Position numbers and translations under genes: made by a program. Shown piece after piece: positions 53,138 through 62,858 of a DNA stretch of 64,000 nucleotides. A model generated the notes under the pieces. That model made no database searches. It was not told the origin of the DNA and was given only the letters and a program-made list of their open reading frames with translations. Each line of letters opens with the position of its first letter. Within the stretch, counting starts at the first letter, position 1. The DNA comes from Rubrolithibacter danxiaensis (lineage in GTDB: Bacteria; Bacteroidota; Bacteroidia; Sphingobacteriales; Sphingobacteriaceae). The stretch spans positions 67,360-131,359 of the forward strand of contig NZ_JBKOPS010000010.1 in NCBI RefSeq assembly GCF_047272945.1, in the 5' to 3' direction.

Positions 53138-54070
53138 ATGAATACGAAAAGAATTTTAATTGTAGATGACCTTCATCACGAATTCCAGCAGGAAGCCGAG
53201 AAATTAGGATTTATAGTAGATAATCACCCCGAATATACTTTAAATGATACGCTCCAGGTAATAGCAGATTATACAGGGCTGGCAATTCGAAGCAAATTCA
53301 GAGTTGACAGGGAGGTTATTGATGCCGCTTCCAATCTGAAATTTGTGGCAAGAGCAGGAGCTGGGCTCGATAATATCGATGAAGTTTACCTGAAAGAAAA
53401 GAACATTATTTGTATCAATGCCCCTGAAGGGAACAGGGATGCTGTAGGAGAACATGCTATGGGGATGCTTCTGATACTGACCAACAACCTCAGGAAAGGC
53501 GACCGGCAAATACGAAACGGAATATGGGACCGAGAAGGCAACAGGGGTTACGAGCTGAAAGGGAAAACTGTTGGGATTATTGGTTATGGTTTTATGGGAA
53601 TGAGCTTTGCCCGGAAGTTACAGGGTTTTGGGGTTCAGGTTATTGCTTATGACAAATACAAAACCGGTTTTAGTGATGACTTTGCCCGGGAAGTAAGCAT
53701 GGAAGAAATAGTAAAACATGCGGATGTTTTAAGCCTGCATATCCCGCTTACCAGGGAAACTAAACGACTTGTCACCCGCGAATACCTGTTTCATTTCAGG
53801 AAACCGATCTTCTTCCTGAATACAGCAAGAGGCGAAATTGTAAACACAGCCGATTTGCTCAACGCTATAGACGAGGGCAAAATTCTGGGTGCAGGGCTGG
53901 ATGTTCTCGAAGTAGAAAAATTTCCTGCACTAAAAGAACAGCCCTGGTACCAGAAACTCGTCAATAATGAACGCGTACTTCTAAGCCCACACGTTGCGGG
54001 CTGGAGCTTTGAATCGTATAAAAGAATATCTGAAGTGCTTGCTATGAAACTTCAGCAGCTCAAGCTTTAA
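53138..54070 (+). CDS. D-2-hydroxyacid dehydrogenase family protein
   Basis: 310 residues, similar to phosphoglycerate dehydrogenase without a regulatory domain. Marks: RAGAGLDNID, NAD motif VGIIGYGFMGMSFARKL, catalytic Arg in LNTARGEIV, and His in LSPHVAGWSFESYKR. The substrate is not clear: serA-like or a glyoxylate reductase. Spaced one base from rsmA. Confidence 0.92.
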   Translation: MNTKRILIVDDLHHEFQQEAEKLGFIVDNHPEYTLNDTLQVIADYTGLAIRSKFRVDREVIDAASNLKFVARAGAGLDNIDEVYLKEKNIICINAPEGNRDAVGEHAMGMLLILTNNLRKGDRQIRNGIWDREGNRGYELKGKTVGIIGYGFMGMSFARKLQGFGVQVIAYDKYKTGFSDDFAREVSMEEIVKHADVLSLHIPLTRETKRLVTREYLFHFRKPIFFLNTARGEIVNTADLLNAIDEGKILGAGLDVLEVEKFPALKEQPWYQKLVNNERVLLSPHVAGWSFESYKRISEVLAMKLQQLKL

Positions 54071-54077
54071 GCTGCCT

Positions 54078-54380
54078 TTAGTTTATAGCAACATCGGGGT
54101 TGTATTTCATAAACTCGGAATACGCTTTACTAAGCTCCTTAACAGAGTTTACTTCAAAATCAATTCCCCAGGGGGTCCAGGAGATAAATTTTTGTTTTTC
54201 ACCTGCCTGTTTGCCCTCTGTAGCAGTGTTAGGAGTAGAGATTTCTTCATATACGCCAAAATTTCCTAACGTATAATATTTAATTTTCTTTGAACGAGCT
54301 GCAAGGTTGTGAGATTTGTTCAATTTGAATCCCATTTTCTTAATCCAATTTTTAATTGAGGTGGCTCTATTCCGTGTCAT
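54078..54380 (-). CDS. hypothetical protein
   Basis: 100 residues, ATG 54380. I do not recognise the family. Basic N-terminus (TRNRATSIKNWIKKMGFKL, KKIKYY), aromatic middle (FISWTPWGIDFEVNSVKELS), no signal or membrane segment. It lies in a pocket between the dehydrogenase and the mechanosensitive channel with its own reading direction toward the dehydrogenase end. Confidence 0.6.
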   Translation of the reverse strand: MTRNRATSIKNWIKKMGFKLNKSHNLAARSKKIKYYTLGNFGVYEEISTPNTATEGKQAGEKQKFISWTPWGIDFEVNSVKELSKAYSEFMKYNPDVAIN

Positions 54381-54502
54381 TACCTTAAAAAATTAATGTT
54401 TTACATTGGGTTGGTTAACAAAATTTTAACAAGAACAATACCATCAGTATATGCCAGAATTTTAAAAATTCACCCTATTGGTTCAAAATAAACCGGATAA
54501 TT

Positions 54503-55600
54503 TTAAATTTTCTCGCTTGTGGGAAGTAATTCTGTTCGATTGCGAGGCAAACTGTTAGGGAATTTGTTATTTATGTAACGTATCAGGTTTTCTCTTACAA
54601 AACATCTCAGATCGAAAACTTCACCTGAATTCCTTCCGCTTACCAACACTCTGATTTCAAGCGTTTTTTCCTTTGAATCTGTTACCTGCAAAACGCCCAC
54701 GCGTCTGTCCCAAAGCTTATTCGAGTCGAGCAGGCGATTTAATTCTGTTCGCAATTCATCAACAGGAACAGAATAATCCAGATAAAGCATAACAGTGCCC
54801 AAAATTTGAGACGAAACGCGTGTCCAGTTTTGAAAAGGCTTCTCAATAAAATAATTAATAGGAAGGATCAGGCGCCGCTCATCCCAAAGCCTCACAACCA
54901 CGTACGTGAGCGTGATTTCTTCTACCCGTCCAAATTCGCCTTCAACTATCAATGCGTCGTCTATCCTTATTGGCTGTGTAAAAGCGATCTGAAAACCTGC
55001 CAGCAAATTGCCAAGCGACCTTTGTGCTGCAAAACCTACAATTATTCCTCCTATTCCGACACCGGTAAGAAGTCCGGCTCCCAGTTTGCGCAAATTCTCA
55101 AAACTTAGAAGAATAACAGCAATAGTTACAAGCACAATCACTACATGCACCAGCTTTCGGATAAATTGCAGCTGTGTCCGGATCTTCCGCTCTTTAAGAT
55201 TATCAGCTTTGCTCAAATCATATTTATAAGTCACATAATCTTCAACTATTTTAACAAGCCCCATTAAAAGCGCTGCAAAAGAAACTGTCAAGCCTATTTC
55301 TACTACTTTGTCTAAAAACCTGAGTGATTTAACACTTAACCTGAACAATGGCATAGCTGTATTAAGAAATAAAAGCGGGAGGAAGAATCGGGCAGGTTTT
55401 TCGAGGTTTTTTACAATAGACTTGAACAGGAAGTAGCTGTTAAACTTGGTATAAAAACAAACCAGGCGGCGTATAATTGTTACCGAAATAACTCCACAAA
55501 AAACAGCGAGTAAAATAAGCACCGTGTTCCAGATAAGGTCCGGAATCTTATTTAAATATTGAGTATAAAGGTCGTTAAAAAAGCTTTGCAGATTGTCCAT
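54503..55600 (-). CDS. MscS-family mechanosensitive channel
   Basis: 365 residues, about five membrane helices; pore helix with GAGLLTGVGIGGIIVGFAAQRSLGNLLAGFQIAF (about 172-205), then the cytoplasmic beta domain with ALIVEGEFGRVEEITLTYVVVRLWDERRLILPINYF. It releases solutes on hypo-osmotic shock. Divergent from the trehalose gene, which makes an osmolyte. Confidence 0.93.
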   Translation of the reverse strand: MDNLQSFFNDLYTQYLNKIPDLIWNTVLILLAVFCGVISVTIIRRLVCFYTKFNSYFLFKSIVKNLEKPARFFLPLLFLNTAMPLFRLSVKSLRFLDKVVEIGLTVSFAALLMGLVKIVEDYVTYKYDLSKADNLKERKIRTQLQFIRKLVHVVIVLVTIAVILLSFENLRKLGAGLLTGVGIGGIIVGFAAQRSLGNLLAGFQIAFTQPIRIDDALIVEGEFGRVEEITLTYVVVRLWDERRLILPINYFIEKPFQNWTRVSSQILGTVMLYLDYSVPVDELRTELNRLLDSNKLWDRRVGVLQVTDSKEKTLEIRVLVSGRNSGEVFDLRCFVRENLIRYINNKFPNSLPRNRTELLPTSEKI

Positions 55601-55755
55601 AAAAGTTGCGGATTACAAGATAGTTTGACGTGCCGTAACACATTTTACCCTTAATTTTCGTTTTGCTATAACAGATTAAAAAAGAATATGTCTGAGGAAA
55701 ATCGTTTTTTTAATAAAACCACCTCGTTTTTTTCAGCTTATTATTAAGAATATTT

Positions 55756-57948
55756 ATGGGGAAAACAATCATTATATCAAACAGGCTGCCTGTTAAGATC
55801 TCTAAAAATGAAGATGGATTTAAATTAAAGCCAAGTGAAGGCGGACTTGCTACCGGCTTGGGATCCATCTATAAACAAGGAGGTAATTTATGGGTAGGCT
55901 GGCCAGGATTAGAAATTGAAAATTCAGAACAGCAAACAGAAGTAAGCAAGAAACTGCTAAGGGAAAATCTTGTTCCCGTGTTTTTATCGCAAGAGGAAAT
56001 AAACTTTTATTATGAAGGGTTTTCCAATGAAATCTTATGGCCGGTTTTTCATTATTTCCCATCTTATGCAAAATATCATCAGACTTACTGGGACTGGTAT
56101 AAACAAGTTAACCGGAAATTCAGTGAAGTTGTATTGCCTTTGTTAGAGGCGGGTGATACGGTGTGGGTACACGATTACCAACTTTTGCTGCTGCCCGACT
56201 TAATTCGCAAAGCGATACCGGGAATTACTATCGGCTTTTTTCAGCATATACCATTTCCGTCTTTCGAGCTTTTCAGGCTGATACCATGGCGAAAGGAACT
56301 ATTGGAAGGCGTTCTTGGTGCAGACCTGGTTGGTTTTCATACCTACGAGGATGCACATTATTTTCTTAATTCTGCCAAGCGCCTCCTCCCGGTACAAACA
56401 TCATCAAACATTGTTACTACCGATCATCGCACCGTTGTAGTTGATTCATTCCCAATGGGAATTGATTTTAAAAAGTACGAAGCGATGACCGGCCAGGCAG
56501 AGGTAAAAACTCAGGTTCAAACTATTAAAGAAACCTTTCAAAATGTAACTTTTATACTTTCTATAGACCGGCTCGATTACAGCAAAGGGATTTTAGAACG
56601 TCTGCAAGCGCTTGAACTTCTTTTAACCCTAAAGCCTCAATACATTGAAAAAGTTGTTCTTTACATGATCGTGGTGCCGTCCAGAGATACCGTACCACAA
56701 TACAAAGAACTTCAGGATGAGATAGATAAAGTAGTAGGAAGCATGAATGCCCGGTTCAGAACTTTAAACTGGATTCCGGTGCATTACTACTACCGTTCGT
56801 TCCCGTTCGAAATGTTATCCGCCCTCTACTACTCGGCGGATATTTGCCTGGTAACACCTATGCGGGACGGGATGAACCTGGTTTGTAAAGAATATGTGGC
56901 AAGCAAAGTAAACAACGACGGTGTACTAATTCTGAGTGAAATGGCGGGAGCTTCGAAAGAATTGGTAGATGCCATTATCGTAAACCCTAATAACGTAGGC
57001 GAAATTTACAGGGCAATTACCGAAGCGCTGGAAATGTCGGCAGAGGAAAAGACTCGCCGAATGAAAGCAATGCGTGAGATCGTATCAAAATTTAATATAA
57101 ATCATTGGGTTAAACTCTATATGTCAGGATTAAAAGAAGTAAAACAACTACAGTCATCCATGGAAACAAAGCGAATAAATACAGCAATAAAAGAAGATAT
57201 CGAAAAACAATATATACATGCAGACAAGCGAATCATTTTTCTGGATTATGATGGGACGCTGGTAGGCTTTAAAGGCAACATAAACCAGGCTGCACCAGAT
57301 GTTGAACTATATGATATTCTTCGGCAGTTAACTGCGGATACTGACAATAAGATTGTTTTGATAAGCGGAAGAAATTACCAAACACTTGAAGAATGGTTTA
57401 AAGGTTTTGCGGTAGATATGATAGCCGAACACGGTGCCTGGCAAAAGAAATACACAGGTGAATGGTCTAAACTCCCCGGATTAACAGATTCCTGGAAGCA
57501 GGACATTTTTCCGATACTTGAAACTTATACCGACCGCACTCCCGGTTCATTTATAGAAGAAAAAAGCTTTTCGCTGGTTTGGCATTACCGTAAGGTTGAA
57601 GGCGGCCTCGGTGAATTACGTGCAAACGAATTACTGAATAACCTCAGCTATTACACCTCTGATAAAGGCTTGCAGCTTTTACCCGGCAACAAGGTAGTTG
57701 AAATAAAGAACATGGAAGTTAACAAGGGGATGGCGGCGCTAAGCTGGCTGGAAAATACGGCTTTTGATTTTATTATGGCTTTAGGAGATGACCACACAGA
57801 TGAAGATATTTTTAAAGCTTTACCTGAACAGGCCATCTCTGTAAAGGTGGGAACCAACAAATCTGCGGCAAAATATTACCTTTCTGACTTTCAGGATGTA
57901 AGACAACTACTCAAAAGCCTGTCAAGTAAAAATACAATCCCGTATTAA
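55756..57948 (+). CDS. otsAB: bifunctional trehalose-6-phosphate synthase/phosphatase
   Basis: 730 residues. OtsA part about 1-465 (IIISNRLPVKISKNEDGFKLKPSEGGLATGL, VWVHDYQLLLLPDLIR, SIDRLDYSKGILERLQALE, PMRDGMNLVCKEYVAS) fused to an OtsB part about 490-725 with HAD motifs IFLDYDGTLVGF and LGDDHTDEDIF. It makes trehalose from UDP- or GDP-glucose and glucose 6-phosphate in one chain. The stop overlaps the convergent GH15 gene by 4 bases, within a hairpin. Confidence 0.95.
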   Translation: MGKTIIISNRLPVKISKNEDGFKLKPSEGGLATGLGSIYKQGGNLWVGWPGLEIENSEQQTEVSKKLLRENLVPVFLSQEEINFYYEGFSNEILWPVFHYFPSYAKYHQTYWDWYKQVNRKFSEVVLPLLEAGDTVWVHDYQLLLLPDLIRKAIPGITIGFFQHIPFPSFELFRLIPWRKELLEGVLGADLVGFHTYEDAHYFLNSAKRLLPVQTSSNIVTTDHRTVVVDSFPMGIDFKKYEAMTGQAEVKTQVQTIKETFQNVTFILSIDRLDYSKGILERLQALELLLTLKPQYIEKVVLYMIVVPSRDTVPQYKELQDEIDKVVGSMNARFRTLNWIPVHYYYRSFPFEMLSALYYSADICLVTPMRDGMNLVCKEYVASKVNNDGVLILSEMAGASKELVDAIIVNPNNVGEIYRAITEALEMSAEEKTRRMKAMREIVSKFNINHWVKLYMSGLKEVKQLQSSMETKRINTAIKEDIEKQYIHADKRIIFLDYDGTLVGFKGNINQAAPDVELYDILRQLTADTDNKIVLISGRNYQTLEEWFKGFAVDMIAEHGAWQKKYTGEWSKLPGLTDSWKQDIFPILETYTDRTPGSFIEEKSFSLVWHYRKVEGGLGELRANELLNNLSYYTSDKGLQLLPGNKVVEIKNMEVNKGMAALSWLENTAFDFIMALGDDHTDEDIFKALPEQAISVKVGTNKSAAKYYLSDFQDVRQLLKSLSSKNTIPY

Positions 57949-57959
57949 AGAAATACGGG
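57939..57959. promoter_or_regulatory. hairpin across the stop codons of two convergent genes
   Basis: Arms cccgtatt (57939-57946) and aatacggg (57952-57959), loop aaaga. It covers the stop codons of both convergent genes. There is no T run on either side, so it may act as an RNA-stability hairpin rather than a terminator. Confidence 0.5.
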
Positions 57960-59723
57960 ACGATCTAATTTCATGGCTATTTTATACGCAGCATTCATCA
58001 AGCCCACATGACTGTAAGCCTGGGGAAAGTTACCCCACTGGCTTCCGGTTGCTTCGTCTACATCTTCGCTGAATAACAAAAGATGATTGGAGTATTGCAG
58101 GAGGTTTTCAAACTCCCTTACAGCATCGTCTATTCGCCCTACTGTAGCCAATGCTTCTACGTACCAGAAGGCACAGATAAGGAATGTAGTTTTTGGCTTT
58201 CCAAAATCATCGGCATGAAGGTAGCGGTAAAAAAGCCCGCGGGGTGTTTTAAGTTCTGCCTCAAGCGCTTTTAAGTGATCTTTTGCCTTATCTGATGCCG
58301 GATCGAGGTAATTCATCATGATCAGTTGCAGCGTACTGGCATCCAGATGCTGGCTCCCCACAGCATTTGTATAAACCCTTCGTTCCAGATCATAACAACT
58401 TTCTATATGTGCAGCGGCTTTATTTTGAAGTGCAATGGCCTTTTCCTCGAGCGCTTTATCGCCAATGGTACGGGCCATTTTAGCCGCCGCGGCACATCCC
58501 GCCCATTGAAAAAGGTTGCTGTAACAGTGAATGTTGGCAAAATTCCTGAATTCCCAGATACCGGCGTCTTTCTCATCAATAGTCCGCTCAATTTTATCCA
58601 GTACAAAATTTATCCATTTATCAGAATCCTGCCTTTCCCTGAAAACAAAGCGATGGTCTACATATAAAGGAAGCAGGGAAATCATCACCTGCCCGTAAAT
58701 ATCGTTTTGAATGTGCTCTGAAGCCTGGTTGCCGATTCGAACGGGTTTATTTCCACGATATCCGTCTAGATCAACGATTTTCTCTTCTAAGTCTTTTTTT
58801 CCTGTTATCCCATACAGAGGTTGGTAACGAAAATCTTCAGAAACAGAAATATCAGAAACATAACTGAAGTATTTTTCCATCTCCTCAAAATGGCCAATGT
58901 GGTTTAATGATGAAATCACATAAAATGTATCACGCAACCAGCAGTAGCGGTAATCCCAGTTTCTGCCACTGCCATCATGTTCTGGTAAACTTGTGGTGCT
59001 TGCGGCAATGATGGCTCCTGTATCTTCAAACTGATGGATCTTTAAAACCAGCGCCGAACGGATTACATATTGTTGGTAAAAACCTGCAATGGTTGAATGT
59101 TTAATCCACAAGCGCCAGTAAGCAATGGTTTCACGAAGAAATTTATCGGCTGTGCTGATTAAAGGTGCATCAAAAGAATCGCCGTATGAAAGGAGGCAGT
59201 ATTTAGTTTCATTAAGGACAAAAAACTGCTCTTCAACGAGGTAGTTTATCGGAATATTGGTAGTAAGCCGGATGTGTTCATCACCTACATATTTAATATG
59301 ATTACTGCCCTGCAATGGGGTCAGCTTCTTTTCGCCGTAATCAGAAACAGGCCTGCAGGTAACTTTGATACGTGGAGTACCTTCTATGGGCTCTATTTTC
59401 CTGATAAGCATTAAGGGCTTAAAAAACCGGTCAAACTGCTGGAAACGAGGAGCAAAATCAGTAATACGATAGCGCCCGTTTGCACAGGTAATTTCGGTAC
59501 AGAGCACATTGGTATTTTCCAGGTAATATTGATTAGAGGTATAATTCTCAGAAACCGGTAAAATGGAAAACTCGCCGCCTTTTTGTTTATCAAGCAATCC
59601 GCCAAAAACAAATGAACTGTCAAATCGGGGCCAGCACATCCATTCGATATTGGTGTTTTTATGTACATGAGCCAGGAAAGCGCAATTTCCTATAAGTCCG
59701 GTTTCATAAATGTGTTTTTCCAT
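57945..59723 (-). CDS. glycoside hydrolase family 15 enzyme (glucoamylase/trehalase-like)
   Basis: 592 residues from ATG 59723. N-terminal beta domain (GLIGNCAFLAHVHKNTNIEWMCWPRFDSS) and an alpha-alpha barrel (about 205-585) with GSGRNWDYRYCWLRDTFYVI and GSQWGNFPQAYSHVGLMNAAY. Several bacterial GH15 enzymes of this layout split trehalose; its position next to otsAB supports that, but starch or maltose are possible. No signal peptide, so cytoplasmic. Confidence 0.93.
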   Translation of the reverse strand: MEKHIYETGLIGNCAFLAHVHKNTNIEWMCWPRFDSSFVFGGLLDKQKGGEFSILPVSENYTSNQYYLENTNVLCTEITCANGRYRITDFAPRFQQFDRFFKPLMLIRKIEPIEGTPRIKVTCRPVSDYGEKKLTPLQGSNHIKYVGDEHIRLTTNIPINYLVEEQFFVLNETKYCLLSYGDSFDAPLISTADKFLRETIAYWRLWIKHSTIAGFYQQYVIRSALVLKIHQFEDTGAIIAASTTSLPEHDGSGRNWDYRYCWLRDTFYVISSLNHIGHFEEMEKYFSYVSDISVSEDFRYQPLYGITGKKDLEEKIVDLDGYRGNKPVRIGNQASEHIQNDIYGQVMISLLPLYVDHRFVFRERQDSDKWINFVLDKIERTIDEKDAGIWEFRNFANIHCYSNLFQWAGCAAAAKMARTIGDKALEEKAIALQNKAAAHIESCYDLERRVYTNAVGSQHLDASTLQLIMMNYLDPASDKAKDHLKALEAELKTPRGLFYRYLHADDFGKPKTTFLICAFWYVEALATVGRIDDAVREFENLLQYSNHLLLFSEDVDEATGSQWGNFPQAYSHVGLMNAAYKIAMKLDRPVFL

Positions 59724-60017
59724 CAAAAAAGGAACTCAAAAACCGCATAAAGGTTTTTTGATTTGATCTTTGTGATGAATTACTGTTGAAAAGGAAGGAT
59801 TAGAATGGACACAGCAAGCTAAACGTACTTTAACTTATAAACACTTTCCCTCAAAAAAATATCATTAACCCCTTGTTTACTCATCCTACTCAGGCTGTAT
59901 ATTATAAGCATCTGATCTGCTCTACAGCACATGGATTATCATTTAAGGGAATGTTGATCAATTGAAAATATATACGGATATTGTGTACCCAATTATTACC
60001 GTAAGCCTGACAAAAAG

Positions 60018-60300
60018 AATGATCACCCTGCGTAAAGTAGAAATATTTAAAAAGTTTAACGGGGATATAAACTGTTTTGCCAGCGCTGCAAGCCTAGAAG
60101 AACTTATAAGCATTTCGGCTAATGAATGGTTTTTTATAAACGACCTGCTTGACGATCTGGAACTTGTTGATACCGGCTTTGCTTCCGATAATTTTATTAC
60201 TAATCTTGATATCTGCCTAGAAAGAAACATTGAAAGCATAGATACTTTGCTGGAACTAAGAATGCTGAACAAAGAACTTCTCTTTGTATGTTTCAGGTAA
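60018..60300 (+). CDS. hypothetical protein, start uncertain
   Basis: 93 residues from ATG 60018 (112 from TTG 59962, which has aaggga 11 bases before it). MITLRKVEIFKKFNGDINCFASAASLEELISISANEWFFINDLLDDLELVDTGFASDNF: helical, acidic, no known family that I can name. An overlapping minus-strand frame (59958-60272) is poorer. The 230 bases between this and GH15 hold nothing I can support. Confidence 0.5.
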
Positions 60301-60344
60301 TTTTTGTTTAATCAAATGCTTATTCTGTATAGCCACAAATTTTA

Positions 60345-61217
60345 TTAAATATGAGGCGGGTTATTTTGCGGGATATTAAACGTATCTCCCCGGGTTAATA
60401 AATGCACCCGTAAATTTTTCACCGAGAGCGGTACTTTCTTGTCGTAATCCAAAATATTTGAGTCTGTAATATTAAAGCCGTCAATTACTATAATTATTCC
60501 GCTGCCGCATACTTCAGTTTCCCGTCCGTTTCTGATTATTAGTGCCGTATCTTCACTTATTCCCAAGCCGATGCAGGTAGGATTTGTGGTAATTGCCTGC
60601 GCCATCCTTACAAACCGGGCCCGATCTGTAAAATGAGTATCAATACAAACATCTTTTAAAAACTCCAGTCCGGTAGTAATCCTTATTTCACCAACTATTT
60701 CCTGAACATCCTGGTTTCCGGTATAGATCATTGGAGTTGAAAGCGCCATTGCACCTACGCTGGTTCCGGCTATTACAAAATGTTCGTTTATATAGCGTTG
60801 CTTTAACAAAAGAAGAAATTCTGTACCGCCATAAATGGAAGTAAGCCTTAACTGGTCTCCGCCGGCAAAAAACACGGCATCTGCTTCTTTTATGCGTTCT
60901 TTCAGGTTGTCATTCAATAAGTCCTGACGTGTTTTGTGGTGTATTTGACGGATTTTTTTTATGCCGATTTCTTTAAAGACGTTCACATAATCCTGAAACA
61001 GTTCATCTTCCTTACTGCTGGCAGATGTGATAAGTTCTATTACCGCTTTTCCTTTTTCTTTTCCCGTCAGATCAACAAAAGTTTGTAATATCTCTAAAGG
61101 ATTTGGATTGTCTTGCTGTGATTTCTTTTCAGGTTCTTCTCCTTTGTTTTCATGACCGCCAATAGCCATTAAAATCCCCTTGGGAACAGGACTATTATTA
61201 AGTGGAACTATATCCAT
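60345..61217 (-). CDS. cphB: cyanophycinase
   Basis: 290 residues, S51 peptidase. Catalytic Ser in FVIAGTSVGAMALS, with the upstream FFAGGDQLRLTSIYGGTEF and the later HFTDRARFVRMAQAI. It cuts cyanophycin (arginine-aspartate polymer) to Asp-Arg dipeptides. Cyanophycin synthetase normally sits nearby; none is in the window, so this may be a scavenging enzyme or the partner is elsewhere. Confidence 0.92.
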   Translation of the reverse strand: MDIVPLNNSPVPKGILMAIGGHENKGEEPEKKSQQDNPNPLEILQTFVDLTGKEKGKAVIELITSASSKEDELFQDYVNVFKEIGIKKIRQIHHKTRQDLLNDNLKERIKEADAVFFAGGDQLRLTSIYGGTEFLLLLKQRYINEHFVIAGTSVGAMALSTPMIYTGNQDVQEIVGEIRITTGLEFLKDVCIDTHFTDRARFVRMAQAITTNPTCIGLGISEDTALIIRNGRETEVCGSGIIIVIDGFNITDSNILDYDKKVPLSVKNLRVHLLTRGDTFNIPQNNPPHI

Positions 61218-61284
61218 TAAGAAAACGTGTTTCTAATACTACAAACGCAATTGGCACATGTTTATTAAATTATAGGATTTTAAA

Positions 61285-61299
61285 TTGCCTAATAGGCAA
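61285..61299. promoter_or_regulatory. short palindrome between cyanophycinase and rhodanese
   Basis: ttgcct (61285-61290) and aggcaa (61294-61299) with spacer aat, in the divergent promoter region. It fits a repressor half-site pair, but is short and unmatched elsewhere. Confidence 0.3.
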
Positions 61300-61377
61300 G
61301 ATTTATATTAAGAGAAAAACAAGCGATTGATATTCGATAAAGTGCTACCTTTATTGATATATAAGTTTAGAATAAGA

Positions 61378-61854
61378 ATGAAAAATCGTTTTATCTTTTT
61401 GCTTTTCAGTTTCCTAATTTTAACGGCTTCAATAGCCATCGCACAAACTATACCCACATTGCAGGCCCCTCATCAGCATGATCCCTGGACTGCTGAGGAT
61501 CTGATAGAACCATCTCAACTGGCTGCGCTGATGAAAGATGACAAAGCTGCCAAACCACTGATTTTTAATATCGGGCAGGTGAATGCTATAAAAGGAGCTC
61601 GAAGCACCGGCCCTGTAAAAGAGGCGCAAAACCTGGAAGATTTTAAGAAGACGCTTCAGAGTTTGTCAAAAGAAACTCCAATAGTTTTTTACTGTGGCTG
61701 TTGCCCTTTTGGTAAATGCCCTAATATACGCCCGGCTTTTAAAGCAGTAAAAGAATTGGGCTTTACCAATGCACATCTGTTAAATCTGCCAACCAATATT
61801 AAAGTTGACTGGATAGAAAAAGGATATCCGTTGGAGCAGGAAGGGGCAAATTGA
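61378..61854 (+). CDS. exported rhodanese-like protein
   Basis: 158 residues from ATG 61378 (a longer frame starts at 61327 but the Met at 61378 heads a clean signal peptide, ending IAIAQT). The rhodanese loop reads FYCGCCPFGKCPNIRPAF, with four Cys, so more than the single catalytic one. Likely exported sulfur or thiol handling. It converges on arsM, 139 bases apart. Confidence 0.8.
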   Translation: MKNRFIFLLFSFLILTASIAIAQTIPTLQAPHQHDPWTAEDLIEPSQLAALMKDDKAAKPLIFNIGQVNAIKGARSTGPVKEAQNLEDFKKTLQSLSKETPIVFYCGCCPFGKCPNIRPAFKAVKELGFTNAHLLNLPTNIKVDWIEKGYPLEQEGAN

Positions 61855-61993
61855 ATAAGAAGAACCAGTTTGTTGGATTCTTTATAAATAATAACAAGAA
61901 GAAATTCATTGAATTTCAGAAATTGAAAGCACTAATTTGGTGTTTAGGTGAATCTCTTCTTGTTAAAAAGAATACATGTAGGTCACTTAGCAG

Positions 61994-62839
61994 TTAACTA
62001 CAGCAGTCCGGCCCGCAGCACGATTTTGTTTCGGCCGGTTTTTCTGCATAAACCGTGATGCTGAAAATCCCAGTCTCACCACATTTAAATTCTTCTATTT
62101 CTTCAGCGCTGAGGTAATTACTTAAAATATCATCCGGGATAGTAATTGCCTTTTCTTTCTGAATGGATATGGACGTAAATCCTGTTCTCTTAATAATCTC
62201 CAGATATTCTTCTTTTTTAATTGCTCCTGAAACGCAACCGGCGTACATTTCTGCTGCTTCACGAATATTTTTCGGAAGATGACCTGATAATACAATGTCA
62301 GAAATACTGAAATGGCCACCTGTTTTCAACACTCTGAAAATCTCCTTAAAAACATTTTCCTTATCCGGTACAAGGTTAAGTACGCAGTTACTTACAATAA
62401 CATCGGCCGTATTAGCCGTTACGGGCATTTTTTCAATATCTCCCTGACGAAACTCCACATTATTAAAACCAAGTTTTTCTGCATTCTCACGTGCTTTGTT
62501 AATCATGGCTTCAGTAAAATCAATGCCGATCACTTTACCAGCATCCCCTGTTTCTGCACGAGCAATAAAACAGTCGTTACCTGCACCTGAGCCCAGATCA
62601 ATTACCAGATCTCCTTTTCTTATCTGAGCAAACTGTGTGGGCAAACCGCAGCCTAAGCCAAGATCAGCCTCCGGATTGTAACCATTAAGCTCTGTATAAT
62701 CCTCATTCATTATATTATACACTTCCGTGCTGCAACATCCTGAACCACAGCAGGAAGTTTCGTTTGTTACCTTGTCCTGTAATGCAATTTCACTGTATTT
62801 CTGCCTTACGAGTTCTTTCACTTCTTCGTTTGTTTTCAT
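61994..62839 (-). CDS. arsM: arsenite methyltransferase
   Basis: 281 residues. SAM motif LVIDLGSGAGNDCFIA; arsenic-binding Cys set visible as CCGSGCC (about 29-36), LGLGCGLP (about 61-68), AGCVSGA and FKCGETG; the tail is CCGPDCC. ArsM uses SAM to make methylated arsenicals, which ArsS can process further. It is the second gene of an arsR-arsM operon, 53 bases after arsR, with its own ArsR-type operator in between. Confidence 0.94.
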   Translation of the reverse strand: MKTNEEVKELVRQKYSEIALQDKVTNETSCCGSGCCSTEVYNIMNEDYTELNGYNPEADLGLGCGLPTQFAQIRKGDLVIDLGSGAGNDCFIARAETGDAGKVIGIDFTEAMINKARENAEKLGFNNVEFRQGDIEKMPVTANTADVIVSNCVLNLVPDKENVFKEIFRVLKTGGHFSISDIVLSGHLPKNIREAAEMYAGCVSGAIKKEEYLEIIKRTGFTSISIQKEKAITIPDDILSNYLSAEEIEEFKCGETGIFSITVYAEKPAETKSCCGPDCCS

Positions 62840-62858
62840 GATTTTATTTAATTTATTT

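Noticed and set aside
59958..60272. Minus-strand open frame of 104 codons opposite the hypothetical gene
   Set aside because: Its protein is Ser/Arg/Ile-rich in the manner of antisense frames, has no ribosome site, and the plus-strand frame has a more ordinary composition.
61892..61965. Terminator between rhodanese and arsM
   Set aside because: The 11-base arms are separated by over 50 bases and lack a tight loop and clear T tail; not strong enough to list.
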